Position numbers and translations under genes: made by a program
Source of the DNA: Neobacillus niacini
GTDB lineage: Bacteria > Bacillota > Bacilli > Bacillales > Cytobacillaceae
Assembly (NCBI RefSeq): GCF_023715785.1
Contig: NZ_JAMBOX010000010.1
Span: 62,001 to 126,000 of the forward strand
DNA: 64,000 nt
Reading direction: 5' to 3'
Notes under the pieces: model-generated
The model's input: the letters and a program-made list of their open reading frames with translations, nothing else
Databases searched by the model: none
Told to the model about the DNA's origin: nothing
Shown here: piece by piece, positions 16,711 to 24,801 of the stretch
How positions within the stretch are numbered: position 1 is the stretch's first letter
Layout of the letters: each line of letters starts with the position of its first letter

Positions 16711-17478
16711 TTACTGCAAATGTGGTCTTGCCTTTTTAATGAGGACAAGCGAGATAAGAAAGAGGATGGCCAAATAGCCTTCTATGACCCACATATTTGT
16801 GAAGAATCCTGTTTGCGCAAATACCAATGGAAAATCAATGGCCGCATGTATTAGCAGAGCGTAAATCACATAAGAAAATTTCTTTTTCACCACACCGATT
16901 AATACCCATAAACTGAAGGCTATTTGCAGGAATGCCGCAAAGAATCGTTCCACAGCACTCAATAAATAGAAAGATATTCCCTGGTTTAATACTGTATCCT
17001 TAATGGCTGCCACTTGGTCAGCGGGTATTTGAGACCCTAATGTCGACTCAAATGTGCCTGAATTGATTAATACCGCATACGCAATATTTGTACCCATATA
17101 CATCAGCATCAGGACAACTGCTTCAATGCCGCCCCAGCCAATCCCAAATGAGATTCCGCCTTTGAAGTCATGGTATTTTTTCAACAGCCATACAAATAAC
17201 AAAAATCGGCCAAGCTCTTCAAATGTTCCAGCTGCCAACCCGCCGTATAGTCCCCAAAGCACAGGATGATCGGCGTAGTTTGGAAAGGCCGTGATAACAG
17301 CCAGGTGCAACACTTTTTCCAGCACCTGTGTAATCACCACAAATCCAATTGCACCTATGATGACCGGCTTTGCCGCAACCCCTGCTCTCTTTCGATAAAA
17401 CAAAATCAATCCCGCGAATAAAACAAATGAAAACACAATCGGAAATACCATTGCAACAATCGTTCCAGTACTGACCAT
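16711..17478 (-). CDS. YhfC family intramembrane protease-like protein
   Basis: A 255-residue protein with about seven or eight hydrophobic segments. The motif GTFEELGRF (near residue 84) and a late conserved IHAAIDFP fit the YhfC group. That group is related to CAAX-prenyl protease/bacteriocin-processing (CPBP) intramembrane metalloproteases, where EE-x3-R and H residues bind the metal. The start ATG has AAGGGGGAG at good spacing. A near-perfect Fur box lies 40 nt upstream, so iron-controlled expression is likely, unless that box serves the divergent gene at 17670. No substrate is known. Confidence 0.82.
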   Translation of the reverse strand: MVSTGTIVAMVFPIVFSFVLFAGLILFYRKRAGVAAKPVIIGAIGFVVITQVLEKVLHLAVITAFPNYADHPVLWGLYGGLAAGTFEELGRFLLFVWLLKKYHDFKGGISFGIGWGGIEAVVLMLMYMGTNIAYAVLINSGTFESTLGSQIPADQVAAIKDTVLNQGISFYLLSAVERFFAAFLQIAFSLWVLIGVVKKKFSYVIYALLIHAAIDFPLVFAQTGFFTNMWVIEGYLAILFLISLVLIKKARPHLQ

Positions 17479-17517
17479 ACTATTTCTCCCCCTTAAGGTT
17501 ACCCTTTGTTTTAATTA

Positions 17518-17539
17518 TTATCATTCTCAAGAATGATAA
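17518..17539. promoter_or_regulatory. Fur box between yhfC-like gene and divergent gene
   Basis: TTATCATTCT and AGAATGATAA form a perfect 10-bp inverted repeat with a 2-nt centre. It matches the Bacillus Fur consensus (two overlapping TGATAAT-type half-site pairs). It sits in the divergent promoter region, closer to the yhfC-like gene. Confidence 0.8.
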
Positions 17540-17669
17540 TATTATAATTATTGATATCCGTCAATATGTTTTTTAAAATTTTTTATATAAAAAAAATCCC
17601 CCCCCGTTTCTCTGAATAAGGATACCGGTTTCTTAGCAAACTACTTTTAAAAAAAGAGATGATGATACG

Positions 17670-18158
17670 ATGCCTATTGCGATTAGGATTGCTTTTTTTG
17701 TTGGTTCTTGGCTTTCGGTTTTATTCCTTCCTAATAAAAAGAAGTTGTTCGTCAAGTATCTTCCGGTTTCTTTATTCTCCGCCTTGACGGTGATGTGCGA
17801 GATATTTTTCTTTAGCACACATCGATTGTGGAAAGTAAAAGGCGGTCAAAAAAATATGACCCATACGGCATTCCTTTTGTTATTTGGGCCATACCTTGTG
17901 ATGAATATATGGGTTTTTTATTTATCAAAAGGCAAATTTCTATACTATGCATTGATCAATATCGCAGCCGATTTGGTTTATGCCTTTCCAATCATTGCTT
18001 TATTCAAAAAATTCAACGTGTTTCACATTAAAGTGAAATCCATTTATTTTTTCCTGTTACTTTTAGCGGATGCATGTTTAAATTTTGGCTTCCAAAAGTT
18101 CTTTGAAAAAATATATCCACAACCTGAAATGGACTTGCAAAATAAAGGTGAGTCCTAA
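17670..18158 (+). CDS. Small integral membrane protein, CBO0543-like
   Basis: A 162-residue protein with about five hydrophobic segments (near 5-20, 32-50, 66-84, 88-106 and 122-142), a KKK loop after the first, and no catalytic motif. The pattern PNKKKLFVKYLPVSLFSALT with later HRLWKVKGG resembles the Bacillus/Clostridium CBO0543 family of unknown function. I make that link from memory of the family, with moderate certainty. The ATG at 17670 has only a weak AGAGATGATG upstream. An eight-C run lies about 70 nt before the gene. It may share the Fur box with the divergent yhfC-like gene. Function unknown. Confidence 0.7.
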   Translation: MPIAIRIAFFVGSWLSVLFLPNKKKLFVKYLPVSLFSALTVMCEIFFFSTHRLWKVKGGQKNMTHTAFLLLFGPYLVMNIWVFYLSKGKFLYYALINIAADLVYAFPIIALFKKFNVFHIKVKSIYFFLLLLADACLNFGFQKFFEKIYPQPEMDLQNKGES

Positions 18159-18313
18159 AAACAAGACTTGTTCCACAAAGGGATGGTATGTGACAAAGCA
18201 TTGAGTATCATCAACTATTAGGAGCAGGTGTTAATTATCTCACTTCATCAATGCAGTTTTATTGATACAATGACATGGTATCCTTAAAAATAATGATGAA
18301 ATGGGGTTTTTGC

Positions 18314-19267
18314 TTGAATTTCCCACAGTTGAAAATAGGTCACATGTTACCCAAATTTCCCATCATGCAAGGCGGCATGGGAGTAGGAATTTCCCTAAGC
18401 GGGCTGGCATCTGCAGTTGCCAACGCCGGCGGGATCGGAATCATCTCAGGAACCGGAATTACAGTTGACGAGATGAGAAACCATATTCGGAAGGCCAGAA
18501 AAAGTATAGAAGGTGCAGGCTATATCGGGGTTAATGTTCTCTTTGCCATGAGTGACTTTGCTGAAAAAATGAAGGCAGCCATTGAAGAGAAGGTCGACTT
18601 CATCATTTCAGGAGCAGGCATTTCGAGAGATATGTATGCCTGGGGCAAAGAAGCCGGCATCCCTGTCATCTCCATTGTTTCATCGGCAAGGCTGGCGAAA
18701 ATGTCAGAGCGTCTTGGCGCAGCGGCTGTGGTGGTCGAAGGCCATGAAGCCGGCGGACACCTTGGAACGGATCGGCCCTTATTCGATATTTTACCGGAGG
18801 TAGCGGAAGCAGTGAAGATTCCCGTGATTGCTGCCGGAGGGATCATGAACGGCGAAGATCTTGCCCGCGCCCTTAAGATGGGAGCTTCCGGCGTGCAAAT
18901 GGGAACCAGATTTGTTGCCAGCGAGGAATGCGATGCACCGTTATCCTTTAAAGAAAAATATGTTCATGCCCGTCAGGAAGATATAGTTATGGTAAAAACG
19001 ACAGTTGGCCTTCAGGGCCGGGCGATCAAAAACCATTTTACCGACCTGATTTCGGATGAAAAAAAGGTGAGAATAAAGAAGTGCATCGATTGCCTGAAAA
19101 ATTGCTCTTATCGGTTTTGCACGATGGATTCTTTGGTCACCTCGATGAACGGCGATTGTGAAAACGGTCTTGTTTTTGCCGGCGCACGGGTCCCCGAAAT
19201 CAATGAAATCCTCCCGGTTAAAACAATCATCAACAACATCATAAGGGAATATGAAGCTTGTATTTAA
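18314..19267 (+). CDS. Nitronate monooxygenase family FMN enzyme
   Basis: A 317-residue TIM-barrel flavoenzyme of the nitronate monooxygenase / 2-nitropropane dioxygenase group, related to FabK. It starts PIMQGGMGVGIS and has GVQMGTRFVASEEC for FMN phosphate binding. In the middle it carries VEGHEAGGHLG, where the H is the usual catalytic base. Near the end is a CIDCLKNCSYRFC cysteine cluster typical of a subgroup that may bind a metal. The start is uncertain: I chose TTG at 18314 (NFPQLKIG as in homologues), with GGGG 7 nt upstream. An ATG at 18275 lacks a ribosome binding site. Likely role is detoxification of alkyl nitronates. Confidence 0.85.
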   Translation: MNFPQLKIGHMLPKFPIMQGGMGVGISLSGLASAVANAGGIGIISGTGITVDEMRNHIRKARKSIEGAGYIGVNVLFAMSDFAEKMKAAIEEKVDFIISGAGISRDMYAWGKEAGIPVISIVSSARLAKMSERLGAAAVVVEGHEAGGHLGTDRPLFDILPEVAEAVKIPVIAAGGIMNGEDLARALKMGASGVQMGTRFVASEECDAPLSFKEKYVHARQEDIVMVKTTVGLQGRAIKNHFTDLISDEKKVRIKKCIDCLKNCSYRFCTMDSLVTSMNGDCENGLVFAGARVPEINEILPVKTIINNIIREYEACI

Positions 19268-19272
19268 TTATA

Positions 19273-19325
19273 GAAGGTACCGACTTTAGAGCATATTAGC
19301 GCTTATAAGTCAGGTACCTTTTTTA
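19273..19325 (+). terminator. Terminator after the nitronate monooxygenase gene
   Basis: AAGGTACC...GACTT pairs with AAGTC...GGTACCTT and ends in a T run; the stem is long with one bulge. Confidence 0.85.
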
Positions 19326-19546
19326 CCTATTAAATTGGACCCATTACTTTTATTGGAAAACTATAAAAAGTACCTTTTTCAACTTTATTAATTGAGAATA
19401 TATATATTAATTGAAAATCAATGCTCTTCTATCAAAATTAATTTTTTATTGTAAAAAAGCGGCCTGCAGCCAACGCTGGCTCTTCTAAATGACAGCGTTT
19501 ACATTATTATACAGAAAGTCACTGGAAAATTTTAAGGTTATAATTC

Positions 19547-19601
19547 TTGACAATATGGTTAAATATATATAATAATATGTATTGTATTAGAATTATTTTA
19601 A
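19547..19601 (+). promoter_or_regulatory. ahpC promoter with PerR box
   Basis: A perfect TTGACA (19547-19552) is followed by an AT-rich stretch with several possible -10 hexamers. Just after them lies TTAGAATTATTTTAA (19587-19601), which matches the PerR consensus TTATAATNATTATAA at 12 of 14 informative positions. A cre-like TGACAGCGTTTACA lies upstream at 19490-19503 (one mismatch; weak). This predicts peroxide-induced expression. Confidence 0.7.
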
Positions 19602-19637
19602 ATAACTAATTATTAAAACCAAATAATTAGTTGTTAT
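19602..19637 (+). promoter_or_regulatory. 5' UTR stem-loop of ahpC
   Basis: ATAACTAATTATT pairs with AATAATTAGTTGTTAT across 7 nt, about 30 nt before the ahpC start. All-AU stems of this kind at the 5' end often protect abundant mRNAs from decay; that role is an inference. Confidence 0.5.
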
Positions 19638-19666
19638 ATAAACATCATTTAGGAGGAAGATTTATC

Positions 19667-20227
19667 ATGTCTTTAATCGGAAAAGAAGTACAACCATTCT
19701 TAGCACAAGCATACCAAAACGGTGATTTCAAATCAGTTAGTGAAGAAACTTTCAAAGGTCAATGGAGCGTTCTTTGCTTCTACCCAGCAGACTTTACATT
19801 CGTTTGCCCAACTGAGCTTGAAGACCTGCAAAACCAATATGCAACTCTAAAAGAACTTGGCGTAGAAGTTTATTCTTGTTCAACTGATACTCATTTTACA
19901 CATAAAGCATGGCATGATCACTCACCTGCCATCAGCAAAATCGAATACACAATGATTGGCGACCCTTCACACAAAATTTCTACTTTATTCGATGTTTTAG
20001 ATGACGAAGGTCTTGCTCAACGCGCCACTTTCATCATTGATCCAGACGGCGTCGTACAAGCTATGGAAATCAACGCAGACGGCATTGGCCGTGATGCAAG
20101 CACAATCGTGAACAAAATCAAAGCAGCGCAATATGTGCGCAACAATCCAGGTGAAGTTTGCCCGGCTAAATGGCAAGAAGGCGGCGAAACACTTAAGCCA
20201 AGCCTTGACCTTGTAGGCAAAATTTAA
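19667..20227 (+). CDS. ahpC: Alkyl hydroperoxide reductase subunit C (peroxiredoxin)
   Basis: A typical 2-Cys peroxiredoxin that reduces H2O2, organic peroxides and peroxynitrite and is recycled by AhpF. The 186-residue protein has the peroxidatic Cys47 in DFTFVCPTE and the resolving Cys165 in EVCPAKW, exactly the AhpC spacing. ATG 19667 follows AGGAGGAAG; an in-frame extension upstream to 19631 runs through the 5' hairpin and is not used. It is 14 nt upstream of ahpF and preceded by a PerR box. Codon use is strongly biased, as expected for an abundant protein. Confidence 0.97.
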   Translation: MSLIGKEVQPFLAQAYQNGDFKSVSEETFKGQWSVLCFYPADFTFVCPTELEDLQNQYATLKELGVEVYSCSTDTHFTHKAWHDHSPAISKIEYTMIGDPSHKISTLFDVLDDEGLAQRATFIIDPDGVVQAMEINADGIGRDASTIVNKIKAAQYVRNNPGEVCPAKWQEGGETLKPSLDLVGKI

Positions 20228-20241
20228 GGAGCAGGATAATA

Positions 20242-21822
20242 ATGATATTAGATGCAGATATAAAAGCACAATTAGCTCAGTATCTTCAGCTAATGGAAGG
20301 CGACGTGCTTCTGAAAGTCAGTACAGGATCTGACAAGGTGTCAGAGGACATGCTTGCTCTCGTTGATGAGCTAACAGCGATGTCGCCTAAAATTAAAGCA
20401 GAAAAAACAACATTGGAAAGAACACCAAGTTTTAGTGTCAATCGTCCTGGCGAGGAAAACGGCATTACTTTTGCCGGCGTCCCGCTTGGACATGAATTTA
20501 CTTCATTAGTGTTGGCGCTTTTGCAGGTGAGTGGCAGAGCTCCTAAGGTTGATCAAAAGGTCATTGACCAAGTGAAAAAACTCAAGGGCGAATTTCACTT
20601 TGAAACGTATGTCAGCTTAACTTGTCATAACTGCCCCGATGTTGTCCAAGCACTAAACGTGATGAGTGTTCTCAATCCTGGCATTACACATACCATGATT
20701 GACGGTGCGGCCTATAAAGCGGAAGTCGAAAGCAAAAATATCATGGCTGTGCCAACCGTATTCCTTAATGGGGAATCTTTCGGCGGCGGCCGGATGTCGC
20801 TCGAAGAAATTCTTGCCAAGATGGGCAGCACGGCTGATGCATCAGAGTTTGATAGTAAAGATCCGTTTGATGTATTGGTTGTCGGCGGCGGCCCTGCGGG
20901 TGCAAGTGCAGCAGTTTATGCAGCACGTAAAGGCATTCGTACCGGTATTGTTGCCGAGCGCTTTGGCGGCCAGATCATGGATACTCTTGGCATCGAGAAC
21001 TTCATCGGTACAAAATATACTGAAGGCCCTAAGCTTGCAGCCAGTCTTGAAGAGCATGTAAAAGAATACAACGTCGATATCATGAATTTACAGCGCGCTA
21101 AGCGTATAGAAAAGAACGACTACATCGAGGTTGAACTGGAGAACGGCGCTGTTTTGAAAAGTAAAACCGTGATCCTGTCAACGGGTGCCCGCTGGCGTAA
21201 TGTAAACGTTCCTGGCGAAGCGGAGTTCAAGAACAAAGGCGTGGCTTACTGCCCTCACTGTGATGGTCCGTTATTTGAAGGAAAAGACGTTGCTGTTATT
21301 GGCGGCGGGAATTCCGGGATTGAAGCGGCCATTGACCTTGCAGGTATCGTAAAGCATGTAACAGTAATTGAGTTTGCTCCGGAACTGAAGGCAGACTCTG
21401 TATTGCAGGATCGTCTATACAGTCTTTCCAACGTAACAGTAATCAAGAACGCGCAAACAAAGGAAATTACCGGTACTGACAAAGTGAACGGTCTTACTTA
21501 TATTGATCGTGGTACTGGCAAAGAACATCACGTTGAATTGCAAGGTGTGTTTGTTCAAATCGGCCTTGTGCCGAATACCGATTGGCTCGATGACACATTC
21601 GAAAAAACCCGCATGGGCGAACTCGTTGTCGATAAGCATGGGGCAACCAGCGTTCCTGGTATATTTGCCGCCGGTGACTGTACAGACAGTGCCTATAAGC
21701 AAATCATTATTTCAATGGGATCAGGTGCAACAGCGGCACTGGGTGCTTTCGATTATATTATCAGAAACGATTGGTCGAACGTTGATTCAGCTAGCGAGCA
21801 AAAGGAAGCTGTTCATCAATAA
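20242..21822 (+). CDS. ahpF: Alkyl hydroperoxide reductase subunit F
   Basis: An NADH-dependent FAD disulfide reductase that reduces oxidised AhpC. The 526-residue protein has an N-terminal double-thioredoxin domain with redox pair Cys128/Cys131 (CHNC). A GGGPAGASAA FAD loop lies near 216 and the catalytic CPHC pair at Cys337/Cys340. A second NADH-binding GGGNSGIEAA and the C-terminal GIFAAGDCTD FAD motif complete it. Full length for the family. It follows ahpC by 14 nt in one operon and is closed by a strong terminator. Confidence 0.97.
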   Translation: MILDADIKAQLAQYLQLMEGDVLLKVSTGSDKVSEDMLALVDELTAMSPKIKAEKTTLERTPSFSVNRPGEENGITFAGVPLGHEFTSLVLALLQVSGRAPKVDQKVIDQVKKLKGEFHFETYVSLTCHNCPDVVQALNVMSVLNPGITHTMIDGAAYKAEVESKNIMAVPTVFLNGESFGGGRMSLEEILAKMGSTADASEFDSKDPFDVLVVGGGPAGASAAVYAARKGIRTGIVAERFGGQIMDTLGIENFIGTKYTEGPKLAASLEEHVKEYNVDIMNLQRAKRIEKNDYIEVELENGAVLKSKTVILSTGARWRNVNVPGEAEFKNKGVAYCPHCDGPLFEGKDVAVIGGGNSGIEAAIDLAGIVKHVTVIEFAPELKADSVLQDRLYSLSNVTVIKNAQTKEITGTDKVNGLTYIDRGTGKEHHVELQGVFVQIGLVPNTDWLDDTFEKTRMGELVVDKHGATSVPGIFAAGDCTDSAYKQIIISMGSGATAALGAFDYIIRNDWSNVDSASEQKEAVHQ

Positions 21823-21828
21823 ATGGTC

Positions 21829-21862
21829 AAAGGGAATTGGACTCGTCCAATTCCCTTTTTAT
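21829..21862. terminator. Bidirectional terminator between ahpF and the TSUP gene
   Basis: AAGGGAATTGGAC and GTCCAATTCCCTT form a perfect 13-bp stem with a 2-nt loop and a T5 tail. The converging minus-strand gene ends 10 nt away, so it may serve both. Confidence 0.88.
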
Positions 21863-21871
21863 ATTGAAGCC

Positions 21872-22606
21872 CTACAGCACCTTCCCTATTACTATCTGGA
21901 AAATCAGTCCGACTGTGACGACCCTAAGGATTGGTCTCACAAATTTCGGCTGCAGTTTTTCGGCGATGCGGACGCCGATTTGCGCTCCTGTTAGGGAACC
22001 GAGCAGCAAAGCCAGCGTCAGCGGCCAGATGATTTTTCCGGTAGCGATGTAGGTAATGGCGGCGCCAAAACAGCTTGAAAAAGTGGCTAGGCGGACCAAT
22101 CCTACTGCCTTGATGTAGGCGATATTCAGAAAACCGAATAAATACAGCATTAATGTTCCCTGCCCCGGACCAAACAAGCCGTCATACATCCCGATGCCAT
22201 AAAGACCGGGCACACTGATTTTGTTTGGCTTCAATGGCTCCTGCCCCGTAAAATTCCCCTTCTTATGAAACGATGTAATGAAAGCAAAGAATAATAAAAT
22301 AATTGCGATGATAGACATATTTTCTGCAGATATTTTTGAAGCAATAAAACCGCCGCTTGCCCCGCCGCCAAGGCTGACAGGGATGATCCACCATGCTTCC
22401 TTTAGCGAGATTTCCTTCCTTCTATAAAGATGATAGAAGCTAGAAAATGAACTAATTGTATTTGAAACTTTATTCGCACCAATAGCGGAGTGAACCGGAA
22501 AACCTAGAATCAGCATTGCCGGAAGACTTATTAGTCCGCCTCCTCCTGCAAGTGTTCCGAGCGTTGTCGCACAAATCCCAATGATAAAAAGAGCAATATA
22601 TTCCAT
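21872..22606 (-). CDS. TSUP family sulfite exporter TauE/SafE-like permease
   Basis: A 244-residue membrane protein of the TSUP family with two repeats of about four helices. The first repeat carries GTLAGGGGLISLPAM and the second FGPGQGTLMLYLFGFL, the glycine-rich signature loops. Members export sulfite, sulfoacetate or other organic anions; the substrate here is unknown. ATG 22606 has a GGGGGTG site 8 nt upstream; a GTG three codons earlier lies inside that site. Monocistronic and convergent with ahpCF. Confidence 0.87.
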   Translation of the reverse strand: MEYIALFIIGICATTLGTLAGGGGLISLPAMLILGFPVHSAIGANKVSNTISSFSSFYHLYRRKEISLKEAWWIIPVSLGGGASGGFIASKISAENMSIIAIILLFFAFITSFHKKGNFTGQEPLKPNKISVPGLYGIGMYDGLFGPGQGTLMLYLFGFLNIAYIKAVGLVRLATFSSCFGAAITYIATGKIIWPLTLALLLGSLTGAQIGVRIAEKLQPKFVRPILRVVTVGLIFQIVIGKVL

Positions 22607-22833
22607 GTTTTGCACCCCCTTGTTCCTTCTTTTACAGTATATTCCTTTCTTAAAGATAAATAAAATTCGCTCTTTTTATGAAAAACAATAAGAAAATCTT
22701 ATCAAAAAAAAACGTTCGATGGCTGTGAATAGTTAAAATATTCTTAGTAGAATTTAGTGAATTTTATTTACTGGAACTTCCCAGTTTCCCAGGCATATAG
22801 TGTTCTAGATAAACCGCCCAAGGAGGAACTGAT

Positions 22834-23739
22834 ATGAGAGACTATCCGATGTATCCATACTATGGAAAAGAAACAAAATGCGAGGAGCAAATGCTACCGT
22901 TTCCACCCCAGCATCAGGATCAGCAGCCTGGATTAGAATACTTAATGAATCCAAGACCCATATCGGAGAATCCAAATTATAAAGGGAGTGGCAAGCTGCA
23001 TGGCAAAGTTGCCATTATAACAGGCGGTGACAGCGGGATTGGCCGCGCGGTAGCCTACGCTTTTGCCAAGGAAGGAGCAGATATCGCGATTTCCTATTTG
23101 TATGAGGAACGGGATGCCGATGAAACGAAGGCAAGAGTGGAAGAAATCGGCAGGCGCTGCTTGACGATTCCTGCAGACCTGCGCTTTAAGGAAAATTGCC
23201 AGAAGGTGGTGGATCAGGCGGTACGGACATTTGGAAAACTGGATATTCTCGTTAACAATTGCGCTGTTCAATACCCACAGGACCGGTTAGCGGATATTTC
23301 GGAACAGCAGCTAATCCATACCTTTGCAACCAATATTTTTTCGTATTTCTTTATGACACAGGCGGCAATGCCACACTTAAAAGAGGGTAGTTCAATTATT
23401 AATACTACTTCGATCACCGCTTTTCGGGGTGAAAAAACATTAATCGATTACTCTGCGACGAAAGGGGCTATCGTTTCCTTTACTCGCTCCTTCTCCCAGT
23501 CGATTGTGGATCAAGGTATCCGCGTCAATGCGGTAGCACCGGGGCCCATTTGGACACCGCTCATTCCTTCATCCTTTTCCGCAGAGCGTGTCACAACCTT
23601 TGGAACCGACACTCCCATGAAACGGGCCGGCCAGCCCTTCGAACTCGCCCCCGCCTACGTCTACCTCGCCAGCGACGACTCCAGATACGTCACCGGCCAA
23701 ACCCTCCACGTCAACGGCGGCGACTTTATCACCTCGTAG
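22834..23739 (+). CDS. SDR family oxidoreductase (general-stress YhxC/YhdF type)
   Basis: A 301-residue short-chain dehydrogenase. Its hallmark is an N-terminal extension of about 50 residues rich in P and Q (MLPFPPQHQDQQPGLEY). The Rossmann fold follows with TGGDSGIGRAV, then NNCA and the catalytic S...Y-x3-K (DYSATKGA). It ends with TGQTLHVNGG. This layout is that of the Bacillus YhdF/YhxC/YhxD group linked to the SigB general stress response; I could not find a clear SigB promoter. ATG 22834 follows AAGGAGGA. The substrate is unknown. Confidence 0.87.
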   Translation: MRDYPMYPYYGKETKCEEQMLPFPPQHQDQQPGLEYLMNPRPISENPNYKGSGKLHGKVAIITGGDSGIGRAVAYAFAKEGADIAISYLYEERDADETKARVEEIGRRCLTIPADLRFKENCQKVVDQAVRTFGKLDILVNNCAVQYPQDRLADISEQQLIHTFATNIFSYFFMTQAAMPHLKEGSSIINTTSITAFRGEKTLIDYSATKGAIVSFTRSFSQSIVDQGIRVNAVAPGPIWTPLIPSSFSAERVTTFGTDTPMKRAGQPFELAPAYVYLASDDSRYVTGQTLHVNGGDFITS

Positions 23740-23791
23740 CAGAAACGGGTCAGCTATTCGCGCAAATAATCTGAGAACGAATCAATAAAAA

Positions 23792-23842
23792 ATGGTGTCC
23801 ACCACTGGCGGACAAATGTCCACGCGTGGTGCCTGACACCAT
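23792..23842. repeat. Dispersed intergenic palindrome, copy 2
   Basis: The 51-bp element begins ATGGTGTC and ends GACACCAT, with GGACAAATGTCC in the middle and the core GGTGCCTGACACC. It is the most complete copy and lies between two convergent genes. Confidence 0.78.
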
Positions 23843-23885
23843 TTATCACTTTAACACTTTTCTTAATTTAGTTTTTGACCTGTTG

Positions 23886-24641
23886 TTATATTTGAATTTT
23901 GAATTGTTGTTCCTTTGTACTGTCACTTGTAAATGTACGTTCAATGTACTGAATTCCGGTATTGGTCATTAATAAGATAGTTGAGCTTCTTGTTCCGTAG
24001 TGTTCACTGCTGATAAATAGTGGTGACAGCATTCGCTCCATCTCCAACGATACCCCCGTTTTCGGCAGCTGTTCATCTGCAACAGGGTCAGATGTTTGAA
24101 GCAGCGTGAATAGCTCGTCTATCAAACCTTCCAGATTGCCATTCATGAGTTTCGATAATCGTTCCTTGCCTTTAATCACCTTTGGCCAGTCAGTATTTAA
24201 TAAATGATTGCTGACACCATATAGCCCCGGTTCAAGTTTTTGAAGCTCTCCACCAATATTGGAGAAATAGTAGAGTTCATCTATGTCCCCCGCCAGCAGG
24301 TTATAGCCCGGGTACTGCTCCTTGTTTTCGCTCAGCTTCTCCATATACTCTTTCATATTTCCTTCATATAAAAGTGCATTTGCCACTAATTCGCCACGGG
24401 AATGCTTTCCGTCTGCCTGCTCCTGCGGATTACGATAATTCGTTAGGGCGGCAAATCGACCATTGCGAGTGATTCCCATCCACGTGCCCATTTTTTCAAG
24501 ATCACGCCCTGCTAGAATTTCAGGGTGGTCTTCCCAGTAATGGGCCGGAGCCGTCGGTCTCTTGTAAAACTCATCTCGGTTCGCTGCCACAATCAATTTA
24601 TAATCAGGATGTACCTTATAAGCAAACAGAATTAAACACAT
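23886..24641 (-). CDS. NRDE family protein (TANGO2-like)
   Basis: A 251-residue protein named for its Asn-Arg-Asp-Glu motif, seen here as VAANRDEFYKRP at about residues 17-28. It begins MCLILFAY, so Cys2 could be an N-terminal nucleophile as in related Ntn-fold proteins. The central GRDLEKMGTWMGI and RFAALTNYRNP segments are conserved in TANGO2. The eukaryotic relative is tied to heme or lipid handling; the bacterial role is not established. I favour ATG 24641 so that Cys2 follows Met1; the upstream ATG at 24647 and GTG at 24650 are close alternatives and no start has a strong ribosome binding site. A perfect 22-bp palindrome lies 80 nt upstream. Confidence 0.85.
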   Translation of the reverse strand: MCLILFAYKVHPDYKLIVAANRDEFYKRPTAPAHYWEDHPEILAGRDLEKMGTWMGITRNGRFAALTNYRNPQEQADGKHSRGELVANALLYEGNMKEYMEKLSENKEQYPGYNLLAGDIDELYYFSNIGGELQKLEPGLYGVSNHLLNTDWPKVIKGKERLSKLMNGNLEGLIDELFTLLQTSDPVADEQLPKTGVSLEMERMLSPLFISSEHYGTRSSTILLMTNTGIQYIERTFTSDSTKEQQFKIQI

Positions 24642-24720
24642 CGCCATCACAGCCTTTTGAAAAATTTACCTTCTTATATTTTATCCCGTCAGCTCTATGA
24701 ATTACTATGATAATGCTCAG

Positions 24721-24742
24721 ACTAATCAAACGTTTGATTAGT
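24721..24742. promoter_or_regulatory. Perfect 22-bp palindrome upstream of the NRDE gene
   Basis: Eleven bases on each side mirror exactly, with ATCAAACGTTTGAT at the centre (24725-24738). The same 14-bp centre recurs upstream of tcyP at 31133. A dimeric repressor operator is the likely reading; the regulator is unknown. Confidence 0.55.
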
Positions 24743-24751
24743 ATAGTCTAT

Positions 24752-24799
24752 TAAAAAAGCGAAGGAAACCTCCTCTCCAGAGATTCGCTTCGCTTTTTC
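24752..24799 (-). terminator. Terminator after the sporulation-type kinase gene
   Basis: AAAAAGCGAAG pairs with CTTCGCTTTTT around a 23-nt loop; on the minus strand it begins a few bases after the kinase stop. Confidence 0.75.
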
Positions 24800-24801
24800 C
24801 C

